The notes beneath the pieces were generated by a model that was not told where the DNA came from, searched no databases, and worked only from the letters and a program-made list of their open reading frames with translations. The position numbers and the translations under genes were made by a program. DNA of 64,000 nt from JANNMJ01 sp031426455 (lineage in GTDB: Bacteria > Bacteroidota > Bacteroidia > Cytophagales > Hymenobacteraceae), in NCBI GenBank assembly GCA_031426455.1, contig JANPLI010000181.1:16069-80068 (forward strand). Reading direction: 5' to 3'. This document shows, one piece after another, positions 49,459 through 58,085 of the stretch (within the stretch, counting starts at the first letter, position 1; every line of letters starts with the position of its first letter).

Positions 49459-50856
49459 ATGTCGTTTCGGACTGAAAAGGACACGATGGGCACCGTCCAG
49501 GTGCCCGCCGCCGCTTACTGGGGGGCGCAAACCCAGCGTTCCATCGAAAATTTTCCGATTGCGCAGGATATCAACCGGATGCCGAAAGAGATCATCCGGG
49601 CGTTTGCCATCCTGAAGCACGCCGCCGCCCTCACGAACCGCGACGCGGGCATTCTGTCGGTAGAAAAGGCCGATTTGATCGGGCGCGTCTGCCAGGAAAT
49701 TCTGGTGGGTGAACTCGCCGATGCCTTCCCGCTCGTGGTCTGGCAGACCGGCTCCGGCACCCAGAGCAATATGAACGTCAACGAGGTGATCGCGTACCGG
49801 GGCCACGTGCTGGCGGGTGGGCAGCTCACCGACGAGAAGAAGGCCCTGGCACCGAACGACGACGTGAACAAGTCGCAGTCGTCGAACGACACCTTCCCGA
49901 CGGCGATGCACATCGCCGCGTACCAGATTCTGACCGAGCTGACCATCCCCGGCATCGAGAAGCTGCGCGATGCGCTGCGCGCGAAGGCGGAGGCGTTCCG
50001 GCACGTCGTCAAGATCGGCCGGACGCACTTTATGGATGCCACGCCCCTGACCCTGGGCCAGGAGTTCGGCGGCTACGTTTCGCAGCTCGACCACGGCCTG
50101 CGCGCCATCAAAAACACGCTGGCTCACCTCGCCGAGCTGGCCCTGGGGGGCACGGCCGTGGGTACGGGCATCAATACGCCGCCAAACTACGCGGTGAACG
50201 TGGCCGCGCACATCGCCAAACTCACGGGGCTGCCCTTCGTGACGGCCGAAAATAAGTTCGAGGCCCTGGCCGCCCACGATGCCATCGTGGAAACGCACGG
50301 CGCGCTGAAAACGGTGGCTGTCAGCCTGATGAAGATCGCCAACGACATCCGGATGTTGAGCAGCGGCCCGCGCGCGGGCATCGGCGAGATTCACATTCCC
50401 GACAACGAGCCGGGTTCCAGCATTATGCCCGGCAAGGTGAACCCCACCCAGTGCGAGGCGATGACGATGGTGGCCGCTCAGGTGCTCGGCAACGACGTGG
50501 CCATCAATATCGGCGGAATGAGCGGCCACTTCGAGCTGAACGTCTTCAAGCCGCTGATGATCTACAACTTCCTGCACTCGGCCCGCCTGATCGGCGACGT
50601 GTGCGTAGCGTTTACCGACAAGTGCGCGGTGGGCATTCAACCCATCGAAGCCAACATCCGCCGCAACGTCGAGAACTCGCTGATGCTGGTTACGGCGCTG
50701 AACCCGCACATCGGCTACTATAAAGCCGCCGAAATCGCTCAGAAAGCGCATCAGGAGGGTACCTCGCTCAAGCAATCGGCGCTGGCGCTGGGCTACGTCA
50801 CAGAAGCGCAGTTCGGCGAGTGGCTCAAGCCGGAGGAAATGGTGGGGACGGTTTAG
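49459..50856 (+). CDS. fumC: Class II fumarate hydratase
   Basis: 465 aa. Homotetrameric, iron-independent fumarase of the TCA cycle, interconverting fumarate and L-malate. Family landmarks: EKDTMGTVQVPA..YWGAQTQRSIENFPI at the N-terminus, TGSGTQSNMNVNEV, SQSSNDTFPTAMH, GRTHFMDATPLTLGQEF, and the signature GSSIMPGKVNPTQCE. ATG 49459 is used; a longer frame begins before the promoter. It stands alone with its own promoter. Confidence 0.96.
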   Translation: MSFRTEKDTMGTVQVPAAAYWGAQTQRSIENFPIAQDINRMPKEIIRAFAILKHAAALTNRDAGILSVEKADLIGRVCQEILVGELADAFPLVVWQTGSGTQSNMNVNEVIAYRGHVLAGGQLTDEKKALAPNDDVNKSQSSNDTFPTAMHIAAYQILTELTIPGIEKLRDALRAKAEAFRHVVKIGRTHFMDATPLTLGQEFGGYVSQLDHGLRAIKNTLAHLAELALGGTAVGTGINTPPNYAVNVAAHIAKLTGLPFVTAENKFEALAAHDAIVETHGALKTVAVSLMKIANDIRMLSSGPRAGIGEIHIPDNEPGSSIMPGKVNPTQCEAMTMVAAQVLGNDVAINIGGMSGHFELNVFKPLMIYNFLHSARLIGDVCVAFTDKCAVGIQPIEANIRRNVENSLMLVTALNPHIGYYKAAEIAQKAHQEGTSLKQSALALGYVTEAQFGEWLKPEEMVGTV

Positions 50857-51061
50857 CATCGGCGGGAGGCGTCGGCGGGCAACCAAACTGCCATTACGGC
50901 CGTCTGAACAGGGTGCGGCCGGTTGCCTCCCCCGTCAGTTTGGCGCAAGGCCACGGGTGAAGGGAAGGGCCGGAAAACGCGGGATGCTGGTTCGGTGTTT
51001 GTACATCGATTCGGCACAGCGCACTTTTCGCCGCTTTCCCTTCCTCGTTAGCCGCTTCCAA

Positions 51062-51478
51062 ATGAAATCCTTCGCCCGTAACCTCGACGCGCTGCGCGGC
51101 TTCGGCCCCCAGCTTGATTTGCTCAATACCCTCAACGGGGGCGTGGCCCAGACGGCCATTCGGGTGCGGCAACGCCGCCACGAAGTGGTGATCGATGTGG
51201 CAGCGCCCGGCCTCGACCCCGAATCGTTCGATATTTCCCTCGACGACGAGCAGCACCTGACCATCTCGTCGGCTGCTTCGCCGATTGATCCCGCCACCCC
51301 TAACCTGCCCAACGATCTACGGGTGCCGTTGCTGCGTCAGCAATTCGAACTGCCCCAGCAGATCGACGGCTCGCGCATCGAGGCAACTTACACCGGCGCC
51401 CGTCTGCGCGTCACGCTGCCCTTCCGGCCCCGCGCCGAGGGCCGCGCCCGTCGAATCGACGTCCGCCCGGCGGACTAA
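51062..51478 (+). CDS. Hsp20/alpha-crystallin-like protein
   Basis: 138 aa from ATG 51062. The middle reads IRVRQRRHEVVIDVAAPGLDPESFDISLDDEQHLTISSAA then LPNDLRVPLLRQQFELPQQIDGSRIEATYTGARLRVTLPFRP, the strand pattern and GxLxVxLP-like end of an alpha-crystallin domain. The N-terminal arm is short. Small heat-shock proteins hold unfolding proteins in soluble complexes. The sequence is divergent, so this is a moderate-confidence family call. A strong terminator follows at once. Confidence 0.78.
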   Translation: MKSFARNLDALRGFGPQLDLLNTLNGGVAQTAIRVRQRRHEVVIDVAAPGLDPESFDISLDDEQHLTISSAASPIDPATPNLPNDLRVPLLRQQFELPQQIDGSRIEATYTGARLRVTLPFRPRAEGRARRIDVRPAD

Positions 51479-51496
51479 CCGCCAACGATACCACCT

Positions 51497-51529
51497 AAAG
51501 GCCCGCCGGATTTCCGGTGGGCCTTTTTT
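51497..51529 (+). terminator. Terminator after the Hsp20-like gene
   Basis: AAAGGCCCGCCGG pairs with CCGGTGGGCCTTT, followed by TTTT. Confidence 0.88.
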
Positions 51530-51619
51530 GTGCTTCCTGATCATTGTCGCCAAACCTCCCGGGGCCACGATTCGGCGGACAAAAAACAAAGCCATACGTC
51601 GCCCCTCGGCGCCTTGCCG

Positions 51620-51627
51620 TACTTTCG
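51620..51627 (+). promoter_or_regulatory. Promoter -7 box for kynU
   Basis: TACTTTCG seven bases before the GTG at 51635, suggesting a leaderless or near-leaderless transcript as for ridA. Confidence 0.4.
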
Positions 51628-51634
51628 TCCTCCC

Positions 51635-52933
51635 GTGATACCTGCCGCTTTCGATACCTCCCGCGCCGCTGCCCTTGCCCTGGACAGCGCCGACCCCCTG
51701 GCCCGGCTGCGGGCCGCGTTCCATCTGCCCGTACACGCCGCCACCGGCGAGGCCGTGGCCTATTTCACCGGCAACTCGCTGGGCCTGCAACCCCGGGCCG
51801 CCGCTGCCGCGGTGCAGACCGAGCTGACGCACTGGGCCGAACACGGCGTGGAAGGCCATTTCCGGGGCGATGCGCCGTGGGTGGATTATCACCAGACCGT
51901 CACCCGCCAACTGGCGCGGCTGGTGGGCGCTGAGCCGCTGGAAGTGGTGGCTATGAACACGTTGACCGTGAACCTGCACCTGCTGCTGGTGTCGTTCTAT
52001 CGCCCCACGCCTACCCGCTACAAGCTCCTGCTGGAAGGCGGCGCGTTTCCCTCGGACCAGTACGCGGCCGAGGCGCAGGCCCGGCTTCACGGCCTCGATC
52101 CGGCCACGGCTATCGTCGAGCTCAAACCCCGCCCCGGCGAGCATACGCTGCGCGCGGAAGACATTGAAGCCAGCATCCGCGAACACGGTGACTCGCTGGC
52201 GACGATCCTGATCGGCGGTGTGAACTATTACACGGGCCAGTTTTTCGACCTCGAAGCCATCACCCGCTGGGGCCACGCCGTGGGCGCCACGGTGGGCTTC
52301 GACCTGGCCCACGCCGCTGGCAACGTGCCGCTGCGGCTCCACGACTGGGGCGTCGATTTCGCCTGCTGGTGCTCCTATAAGTACCTCAACTCCGGCCCCG
52401 GCGGCGTGAGCGGCGTGTTCATCCATCAACGCCACGCGCACCGGACGCTGGCCGAACTGCCGCGCCTGGCGGGCTGGTGGGGCCACGACGCCGCCGCGCG
52501 TTTCCGGATGGAACCGGGTTTCCGGCCGATGCCTGGCGCCGAGGGTTGGCAGCTTTCCAACGCCCCGGTGCTGCCGCTGGCGGTCCACCGCGCCGCCCTG
52601 GCATTGGTGGACGAAGCCGGCGGAATGGCGCCCCTCCGGGCGAAGTCGGAACGCCTGACGGGCTATCTGGAAGCCTTGCTCCAAAGCCTGCACCTGCCGC
52701 CCGACGAGCTGGAAATCATTACCCCCGCTGAACCGGCCCGACGGGGCTGCCAGCTTTCATTGCTGGCCCGGCGCCGGGGGCGGGCGCTGTTCGAGGCGCT
52801 GACAGCCGCCGGTATCGTGGCCGACTGGCGCGAACCAAATGTGATCCGGGTGGCACCCGTGCCGCTCTATAATTCGTTCGAGGACTGCTGGCGCCTTTAC
52901 GACGCCCTCCAGCAGGTAGTGGCAGGTGACTGA
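51635..52933 (+). CDS. kynU: Kynureninase
   Basis: 433 aa from GTG 51635. PLP enzyme that cleaves kynurenine to anthranilate and alanine in tryptophan breakdown. Motifs: AYFTGNSLGLQPRAAAAAVQTEL, HWAEHGVEGHF, IGGVNYYTGQFFDL, GFDLAHAAGNVPL, and the PLP lysine K249 in CWCSYKYLNSGPGGVSGVFIH. Complete length. Other kynurenine-pathway genes are not in the window. A longer frame begins upstream of the -7 box and is rejected. Confidence 0.94.
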   Translation: MIPAAFDTSRAAALALDSADPLARLRAAFHLPVHAATGEAVAYFTGNSLGLQPRAAAAAVQTELTHWAEHGVEGHFRGDAPWVDYHQTVTRQLARLVGAEPLEVVAMNTLTVNLHLLLVSFYRPTPTRYKLLLEGGAFPSDQYAAEAQARLHGLDPATAIVELKPRPGEHTLRAEDIEASIREHGDSLATILIGGVNYYTGQFFDLEAITRWGHAVGATVGFDLAHAAGNVPLRLHDWGVDFACWCSYKYLNSGPGGVSGVFIHQRHAHRTLAELPRLAGWWGHDAAARFRMEPGFRPMPGAEGWQLSNAPVLPLAVHRAALALVDEAGGMAPLRAKSERLTGYLEALLQSLHLPPDELEIITPAEPARRGCQLSLLARRRGRALFEALTAAGIVADWREPNVIRVAPVPLYNSFEDCWRLYDALQQVVAGD

Positions 52934-52999
52934 CGGCGCCTGTTCGCCCCGACTACCTCCTTTTTTCTGCTTCCTCTCCGCTTTCAGCCGATTTTTTTC

Positions 53000-54259
53000 G
53001 TGGAAGATTACGTCGCTAAAATGGCCCGCAAGCCGCTGGCCGAGCTGTACGAATACCTGCATCACCCCGCCGACTACCGCGAGGCCGCCGTCGTGGCGGC
53101 CATCGATGAGTTGTCGCGCCGCAACGAAATTCTGCCGCCCGAAACGCCGCTGCTGCGCACCCGCCTTCAGGTCGAGGCCCAGCGGCTGCAGGCGGAAGCG
53201 GAAGCCCGCCAGGCGGCTCAGGACGCCGCTCGCCGCCCGGACGATGCGCCGGTTAGCCCTTGGGGAAATCCGTTCGGCGCCGACGATTCCGCCGATGCGA
53301 CCGACGACGAGCCGGGTCGTTTCCGGCCCACCTATCAGCCCCCCCGCCCGGCGAACCGCGCCGCTAAAGCAGGAGCCGACGACCTGGAAGCCGATGAAGC
53401 AGACGCCAACGCGCCCACGCTTTATTCTCCGGCGGTCATCTTTCTGTTCACCACGTTAATCTCGTTTGTAGCGGGTGGCGTGTTGCTGATTTTGAATCTG
53501 TTGCGCGTTCGGCAGCGCACGGCCGCCGGGCTGGTGGCGGGGTTCTGCCTGGGTTATCTGCTGATCGTCGCGGCGCTGAGTCAGCAGATGGGGCGTCTGG
53601 GCGGGTTGCTGAACGTGCCCGCCGCGCTGGTTTTCCTGTTCTGGTTCTGGCCGCGTTATATCGGGGGCGGGCGGGCGTTCAAGTCGCGCGCCTTCATCTG
53701 GCCCCTACTGATCTGCTTGGGGGTGGCGGGCGCGGGCGTTTACGCGCTGGTCAAAAACGGGATGATGGAGAATCCGCTCGACCAGTTCCGCCGCGAAAAA
53801 GCTCGGATTGAGGGCCAGAAGGCCGTACCAGAGACGGGTGCAGGTACGAAAACTGCGCTCCTGACCAATTCCGAAGCCGTGCGCGCTACCGTTCTGGCCG
53901 CCGACCGCGCTTTTTCGGCCCGCGCCGCAGCCGTGGGTTTGCCGCGCGCCCTGCGCGAATTCGCCGCTGATTCGGCCGTGCTCCTGCGCCCCGGCGCGCG
54001 GCCAGTCGTGGGCACTACTGCCATCGCTGCCTTCGCGGGTAGCGCCGATTCTGCATTTACGCTCACCTGGGCGCCGCAAGCCGCTATCGTGGCGGCGTCC
54101 GGCGAGCTGGCTTACACTTACGGCACTTATCAGCGGCAGCCCAAAGCAACGGGGGCGCCCGTGTCGGGGGGTACCTACGTCACGGTCTGGCACCGCGATG
54201 GCCGTACCGGCGCCTGGCGTTACGCCCTCGACGCAGGCATCGAAGGGCTACCGCAGTAA
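53000..54259 (+). CDS. Membrane protein with a C-terminal NTF2-like (SnoaL/DUF4440) domain
   Basis: 419 aa from GTG 53000. An N-terminal helical region (LAELYEYLHHPADYREAAVVAAIDELSRRNEI ... RLQAEAEARQAAQDAARR) precedes a disordered acidic segment and four to five membrane helices (140-265). A C-terminal NTF2-like fold follows (VLAADRAFSARAAAVGLPRALREFAADSAVLLRPGARPVVGTTAIAAFA...TWAPQAAIVAASGELAYTYGTYQ). The NTF2-like part would lie on one face of the membrane. Its ligand is unknown. A terminator follows. Confidence 0.75.
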   Translation: MEDYVAKMARKPLAELYEYLHHPADYREAAVVAAIDELSRRNEILPPETPLLRTRLQVEAQRLQAEAEARQAAQDAARRPDDAPVSPWGNPFGADDSADATDDEPGRFRPTYQPPRPANRAAKAGADDLEADEADANAPTLYSPAVIFLFTTLISFVAGGVLLILNLLRVRQRTAAGLVAGFCLGYLLIVAALSQQMGRLGGLLNVPAALVFLFWFWPRYIGGGRAFKSRAFIWPLLICLGVAGAGVYALVKNGMMENPLDQFRREKARIEGQKAVPETGAGTKTALLTNSEAVRATVLAADRAFSARAAAVGLPRALREFAADSAVLLRPGARPVVGTTAIAAFAGSADSAFTLTWAPQAAIVAASGELAYTYGTYQRQPKATGAPVSGGTYVTVWHRDGRTGAWRYALDAGIEGLPQ

Positions 54260-54368
54260 GTCGGTTCGATGCTCGGTTCGTCGGCGGGCCGGGCAGGGTC
54301 CGTTGGAAGAGCGAAACCAGCGGGGCGAGCCTACCAGGCAACCCGCAACCCGCCGAATCAGTATTTCG

Positions 54369-54416
54369 CCGCACCGGGGTGGTCCAGGGACCTCGCCGGT
54401 GCGGTTTGTTTTTTTC
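54369..54416 (+). terminator. Branched terminator between the NTF2-like and EEP-family genes
   Basis: CCGCACCGG pairs with CCGGTGCGG, with an inner GGTCC/GGACC stem, followed by a T-rich run (TTTGTTTTTTT). It lies only 35 bases before the next ATG with no convincing promoter between, so it may also regulate the downstream gene. Confidence 0.8.
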
Positions 54417-54451
54417 TGCCCCTGATCCTGGGTTATCCTTATTTGCTTCCA

Positions 54452-55549
54452 ATGCAGCTCGCCCTGGAAATTTTCGGCTCTCTGCTGCTGCTGCTGGCCC
54501 TGTTGCCGCTGGTGCGCACTTATCGCTGGTGGGTACGCATCTGGGATTTTCCTCGGGTGCAGATTGCTCTTTCGCTGGCGCTCGTGGCCGGGTTCTACGC
54601 GTGGCAGTATCACCCGCTGACGGGTGGGCAGCAACTATGGCTGGGGGCGCTGGCGGGGGGGATTTTGGTCGAAGTATGGCATTTCCGGCGCTATACCTGG
54701 CTCTGGCCGGTGCAGGCGCTGCGCACCCGCGAGCCGAAGCCGAAGCATTCCTTCAGCGTGATGATCTCGAACGTGCGGATGGAAAACCACCACTACGCGG
54801 CCTTCCTGAAAGTAGTGCGCGACACCGACCCCGATCTGTTACTCATCAACGAGCCGGATACCGTCTGGGCGAACCACCTGGCGCCGGTGCTGAACCCGCG
54901 TTACCCGCACCGCATCGAGCTGCCGCTGGCTAATACGTACGGGATGATGTTGTACAGCAAGTTCCAGTTGCTGCACCCGCGCGTCCGGTTTTTGGTCGAG
55001 GCGGAAATACCGTCGTTCCGCGCCACCGTGGTGATGCCCGCTGGCCATACGTTTGAGCTGTTCACGCTGCATCCGCAACCACCACAGTTCCTGCGCGATA
55101 CCGACCGCCGCGAGTCTGAACTGTTGCAGGTGGCCCGCGAAGTGACGGCTACGGGGCGGCCCAGCATCGTGATCGGCGACCTGAACGACGTGGCCTGGTC
55201 GCGCACTACCCGGCTCTTTCGCCGCTTCAGTGGCCTGCTCGATCCGCGCATCGGGCGGGGCTTTTTCAATACCTACAACGCCTTCGTCCCGCTTTTCCGT
55301 TATTCCCTCGACCACTGCTTTTATTCCCCGGCGTTCCGCCTGATTCGGCTGCGGCGGTTGCCCTTCTTTGGTTCCGACCATTTTCCGATGCTCGTCCGGC
55401 TGACCTACGAGCCACTCGTCGCCGACGAGCACGAGGTCGAAATGGCCGATCAGGAAGAAGTAGCCGAAGCCCACGAGATGATCCGCGACGGCCTGCGCGC
55501 CGCCCGCGCTGAAAGCCAGGGCGCGGAAGCGGGTGAGGCAGCGGCGTAA
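54452..55549 (+). CDS. Membrane-anchored endonuclease/exonuclease/phosphatase (EEP) family protein
   Basis: 365 aa from ATG 54452. Two to three N-terminal membrane helices (LALEIFGSLLLLLALLPLV; VQIALSLALVAGFYAW; LWLGALAGGILVEVWHF) precede an EEP domain: FSVMISNVRMENHHYAAFLKVVRDTDPDLLLINEPD, FTLHPQPPQ, VIGDLNDVAWS, and the C-terminal GSDHFPMLVRL with the catalytic SDH. The active site should face the periplasm. Substrate (nucleic acid, phospholipid or other phosphodiester) is unknown. The C-terminus is acidic and alanine-rich. Confidence 0.88.
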   Translation: MQLALEIFGSLLLLLALLPLVRTYRWWVRIWDFPRVQIALSLALVAGFYAWQYHPLTGGQQLWLGALAGGILVEVWHFRRYTWLWPVQALRTREPKPKHSFSVMISNVRMENHHYAAFLKVVRDTDPDLLLINEPDTVWANHLAPVLNPRYPHRIELPLANTYGMMLYSKFQLLHPRVRFLVEAEIPSFRATVVMPAGHTFELFTLHPQPPQFLRDTDRRESELLQVAREVTATGRPSIVIGDLNDVAWSRTTRLFRRFSGLLDPRIGRGFFNTYNAFVPLFRYSLDHCFYSPAFRLIRLRRLPFFGSDHFPMLVRLTYEPLVADEHEVEMADQEEVAEAHEMIRDGLRAARAESQGAEAGEAAA

Positions 55550-55558
55550 CGCTGGGCC

Positions 55559-55582
55559 GTAGCACGACCTTCAGGTCGCCGC
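55559..55582. repeat. Short palindrome with GTAGCA head
   Basis: GTAGCA then CGACCT-TC-AGGTCG then CCGC. The head and tail match the reverse complement of the element near 40.59 kb, while the palindrome differs. Confidence 0.45.
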
Positions 55583-55615
55583 CGGGCGCGTTGATTTCCG
55601 GTAAGGTATCAAGCC

Positions 55616-55650
55616 AAACGGCCGCTTCCCGGAAAGGGAAGCGGCCGTTT
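55616..55650. terminator. Bidirectional terminator, perfect 15 bp stem
   Basis: AAACGGCCGCTTCCC and GGGAAGCGGCCGTTT around a 5-base loop, between the convergent EEP and clpP genes. The MITE inserted between this hairpin and the clpP stop. Confidence 0.85.
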
Positions 55651-55659
55651 GCGGTTTTT

Positions 55660-55803
55660 ATGACCAGGACTTACGCAAATTGCCGTCTGGTCCGGTCTTT
55701 TTGATTCGAAAACGGGCTTGGTACTGCGCAACTCCGCGTAAAACTCCGCGAAACTCCGCGCGAAACCGCTCCAGGTAGCGTCTATTGCGTAAGTCCTGAT
55801 GAC
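55660..55803. mobile_element. 134 bp MITE with 14 bp inverted ends and 5 bp target duplication
   Basis: The element is 55665-55798. Perfect 14 bp terminal inverted repeats, CAGGACTTACGCAA (55665-55678) and TTGCGTAAGTCCTG (55785-55798), are bounded by the direct repeat ATGAC (55660-55664 and 55799-55803), a 5 bp target-site duplication. No coding potential. The interior carries three AACTCCGCG words. It must be moved by a transposase encoded elsewhere. Ends of the AGGACTTACGCA type are known from IS elements and MITEs in other phyla (recollection). It is inserted 17 bases from the clpP stop. Confidence 0.85.
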
Positions 55804-55820
55804 GTGTCGGAAGCCCGTCG

Positions 55821-56543
55821 TTATTTCTTCGCTTCGGGCTTGCTGCGCACCAGCACCTCGTCGATCAGGCCGTACTCTTTGGCTTCGTCAGCGCGCATCC
55901 AGTAGTCGCGGTCCGAGTTGGCGTGTACCTCGTCGTAGGTCTTGCCGGAGTGTTGGGCGATGATATCGTACAGCTCTTTCCGCAGCTTCAGGATCTCGCG
56001 GGCGGTGATTTCGATGTCCGACGACTGCCCCTGCACCCCGCCGCTTGGCTGGTGAATCATCACCCGCGAATGCGGCAACCCGCTGCGCTTGCCGGCCGCG
56101 CCGCCGCAGAGCAGCACGGCGCCCATCGACGCCGCCAGGCCGGTGCAGATCGTGGCCACGTCGGGGGTCACGTACTGCATCGTGTCGTATATGCCTAAGC
56201 CGGCGTACACACTCCCGCCCGGCGAGTTAATGTACATCAGGATGTCCTTCTTGGCATCGGCTGATTCCAGAAAAAGCATCTGCGCCGTGATCACGTTGGC
56301 GATGAAATCATCGACGCCCGTGCCCAAAAAGATGATACGGTCGGCCATCAGGCGCGAGAACACGTCGATCTCGCGGAAATTGGTCGGGCGCTCTTCGATG
56401 ATCGAGCGCGTCATCCCGGAAGGCGAAACGACGTTGCCAGCCATCGGCTGGTTATTGATGTGGCGCAGGTATTCATCTACGCCCAAACCGCTCAGGCCCT
56501 GGCCCTTGACGGCAAACTTGCGGAATTCTTCTTGATTCAGCAT
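55821..56543 (-). CDS. clpP: ATP-dependent Clp protease proteolytic subunit
   Basis: 240 aa from ATG 56543 (MLNQEEFRKFAVKG). The serine-protease triad is intact: S139 in GLAASMGAVLL, H164 in HSRVMIHQPSGG, and D213 in SDRDYWM. INSPGGSVYAGLGIYDTMQ is the oligomerisation/handle region. It forms the tetradecameric chamber fed by ClpX. clpX is not in view, but tig lies just upstream on the same strand, the conserved tig-clpP order. A longer frame upstream passes through the spacer hairpin and is rejected. The extended N-terminus before the core (about 45 aa) is normal for Bacteroidota. Confidence 0.95.
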   Translation of the reverse strand: MLNQEEFRKFAVKGQGLSGLGVDEYLRHINNQPMAGNVVSPSGMTRSIIEERPTNFREIDVFSRLMADRIIFLGTGVDDFIANVITAQMLFLESADAKKDILMYINSPGGSVYAGLGIYDTMQYVTPDVATICTGLAASMGAVLLCGGAAGKRSGLPHSRVMIHQPSGGVQGQSSDIEITAREILKLRKELYDIIAQHSGKTYDEVHANSDRDYWMRADEAKEYGLIDEVLVRSKPEAKK

Positions 56544-56613
56544 CAGGATTTTGGAAAAAGGAAAAGGAAAGCGAACAGAAAAAGACCGGAGTTGGCCGGG
56601 CCGCGAAGAAACG

Positions 56614-56665
56614 CCAGCGGCCCCGTCCCGACCCCACGGAAGGGGTGTCGGAACGGGGCCGCTGG
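56614..56665. repeat. 52 bp imperfect palindrome between tig and clpP
   Basis: CCAGCGGCCCCGTCCCGACCC and GGTGTCGGAACGGGGCCGCTGG fold into a long GC-rich stem. It lies in the intergenic part of a likely tig-clpP transcript. No U-run, so it may tune relative expression or mRNA processing. Confidence 0.65.
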
Positions 56666-56679
56666 TTATTGCAGGGTGA

Positions 56680-56759
56680 AAGGGCTTGAAGGTGAGAGGG
56701 TGTAAAGGCAAAACCCTCAAACCCTCCAACCTTCCCACCCTCAAACCCTCCCAAAACTA
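56680..56759. repeat. Word-repeat locus J (AACCCTC / GAGGGTTT words)
   Basis: On the minus strand it starts directly at the tig stop (TAGTTTTGGGAGGGTTTGAG) and continues with GAGGGTTTGAGGG words. The other arm (56680-56716) has GGGTGAAAGGGCTTGAAGG words. Closest in sequence to the coding copy at 15.6 kb. Confidence 0.7.
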
Positions 56760-58085
56760 GACGGACATCGTGCGGAACTCCTCGGCCGTAACGTCGGAGT
56801 CGGTCACAACAACTAAGCCTTTGAGGTAAGCCACCACCTTGTCTGCCACAATGGCCTCGAAGGTGTCACGGTAAAGCTTACCATTATCCTGCTTGAGCTG
56901 CTGGTCGGCGAATTTGGCGACCTGCTCGCGCAGCTCGCCGTCGGCGCCGGCCATTCCGAACTGGTCCAGCATCTGCTGCGTGGCGCGCTCGCGGATCTCG
57001 CCGGCCGTTACGTTCAGCTTCTGGTCTTCCATCACGGCGTTGCGGATCAGCGACCATTTCAGCTCGCCGCTGTACTGGCCGATGTTGGCGTCGATCTGGT
57101 CGGTCGTCAGCTTACCTTCATTATTGGCAAACAGCCACTTCTTGAAGAAGCTTTCCGGCAGCGCCACGGGCGTACCATTCACCACGGCGTCCACTACCTG
57201 GTGGCTGAAGAGCTTTTCGGCTTCGCGGACGTAGTTCTCCTGCACCGTTTCGCGGACTTTCTGGCGAAATTCTTCTTCCGTCGTCACGGTGCCCGGGCCG
57301 AATATTTTGTCGAAAAGCTCCTGGTTCAGTTCCGGCGCCGCCGTGCGGCTGATGCTGTTCACCACGTACTCGAACTCGCCGGTCAGGGCAGCGGCTTCGG
57401 TGGCCGTTACGCCTGCCAGAATGGCAATGCCTTTGGCGTCATTGCCTAGCGCGGCTTGCAGGTCGAAGGCCACCACATCGTCCATTTTGGCGCCGATGAA
57501 CTTGTCCTGCTCGGCCGCCAGCTTCACGGTTGGCAGCAGCGTTTTGGTGGAGAACGAACCATCGGCCCGGCGCAGTACGCCGGCCACGTAGTCGCCCATT
57601 TCCACGGTTTCGGGCGTGGCAGTTTCACCGAACTGGCGGCTTACCTGGTCCAGCGTATCCTGAAGCGTGGCGTCATCCACCGAAATATTGTAGCGCGTCA
57701 CGGCTACCGTGCCGGCGGCGGGCAACGTCACCTCGGGGAGCTGGCCGATTTCGAATTTGAACGTGAAATCCTGGCCGGGTTCGAGGTCCACCGGCTCCTG
57801 ATCGGCCGCAGGCAGCGGGTCGCCCAGCAGGCGGATCTTTTGCTCCTTGATGTAGGCGTTCAGCCCCTGTTGCAGGGTGGCGTTCACCTCTTCCATCAAC
57901 AATCCTTTGCCGTACAGCTTCTTGAGCAGCGCAGGCGGCACTTTGCCGGGCCGGAAACCCTTAATCTGGGCCTTCTGGCCGTAAGCTTTGAGGCGCTTCT
58001 CGTAGCCGGCCTGATAATCGGCGGGCGTCAGCGTGATAGCCAGGTCGGCCATCAGCTCGGCCGTCGGGGTGAGGGTAATATCCAC
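56757..58085 (-). CDS. tig: Trigger factor
   Basis: 442 aa from GTG 58085. Ribosome-associated chaperone. The N-terminal ribosome-binding domain carries the signature GFRPGKVPPALLKKLYG (residues 43-59). A degenerate FKBP-type domain (about 150-240) and the long helical C-terminal arms follow (VRETVQENYVREAEKLFSHQVVDAVVNGTPVALPESFFKKWL...). In Bacteroidota the PPIase part is poorly conserved, as here. Upstream of clpP on the same strand. The stop is followed at once by word-repeat locus J; the start is preceded by locus K. Confidence 0.93.
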   Translation of the reverse strand: MDITLTPTAELMADLAITLTPADYQAGYEKRLKAYGQKAQIKGFRPGKVPPALLKKLYGKGLLMEEVNATLQQGLNAYIKEQKIRLLGDPLPAADQEPVDLEPGQDFTFKFEIGQLPEVTLPAAGTVAVTRYNISVDDATLQDTLDQVSRQFGETATPETVEMGDYVAGVLRRADGSFSTKTLLPTVKLAAEQDKFIGAKMDDVVAFDLQAALGNDAKGIAILAGVTATEAAALTGEFEYVVNSISRTAAPELNQELFDKIFGPGTVTTEEEFRQKVRETVQENYVREAEKLFSHQVVDAVVNGTPVALPESFFKKWLFANNEGKLTTDQIDANIGQYSGELKWSLIRNAVMEDQKLNVTAGEIRERATQQMLDQFGMAGADGELREQVAKFADQQLKQDNGKLYRDTFEAIVADKVVAYLKGLVVVTDSDVTAEEFRTMSV

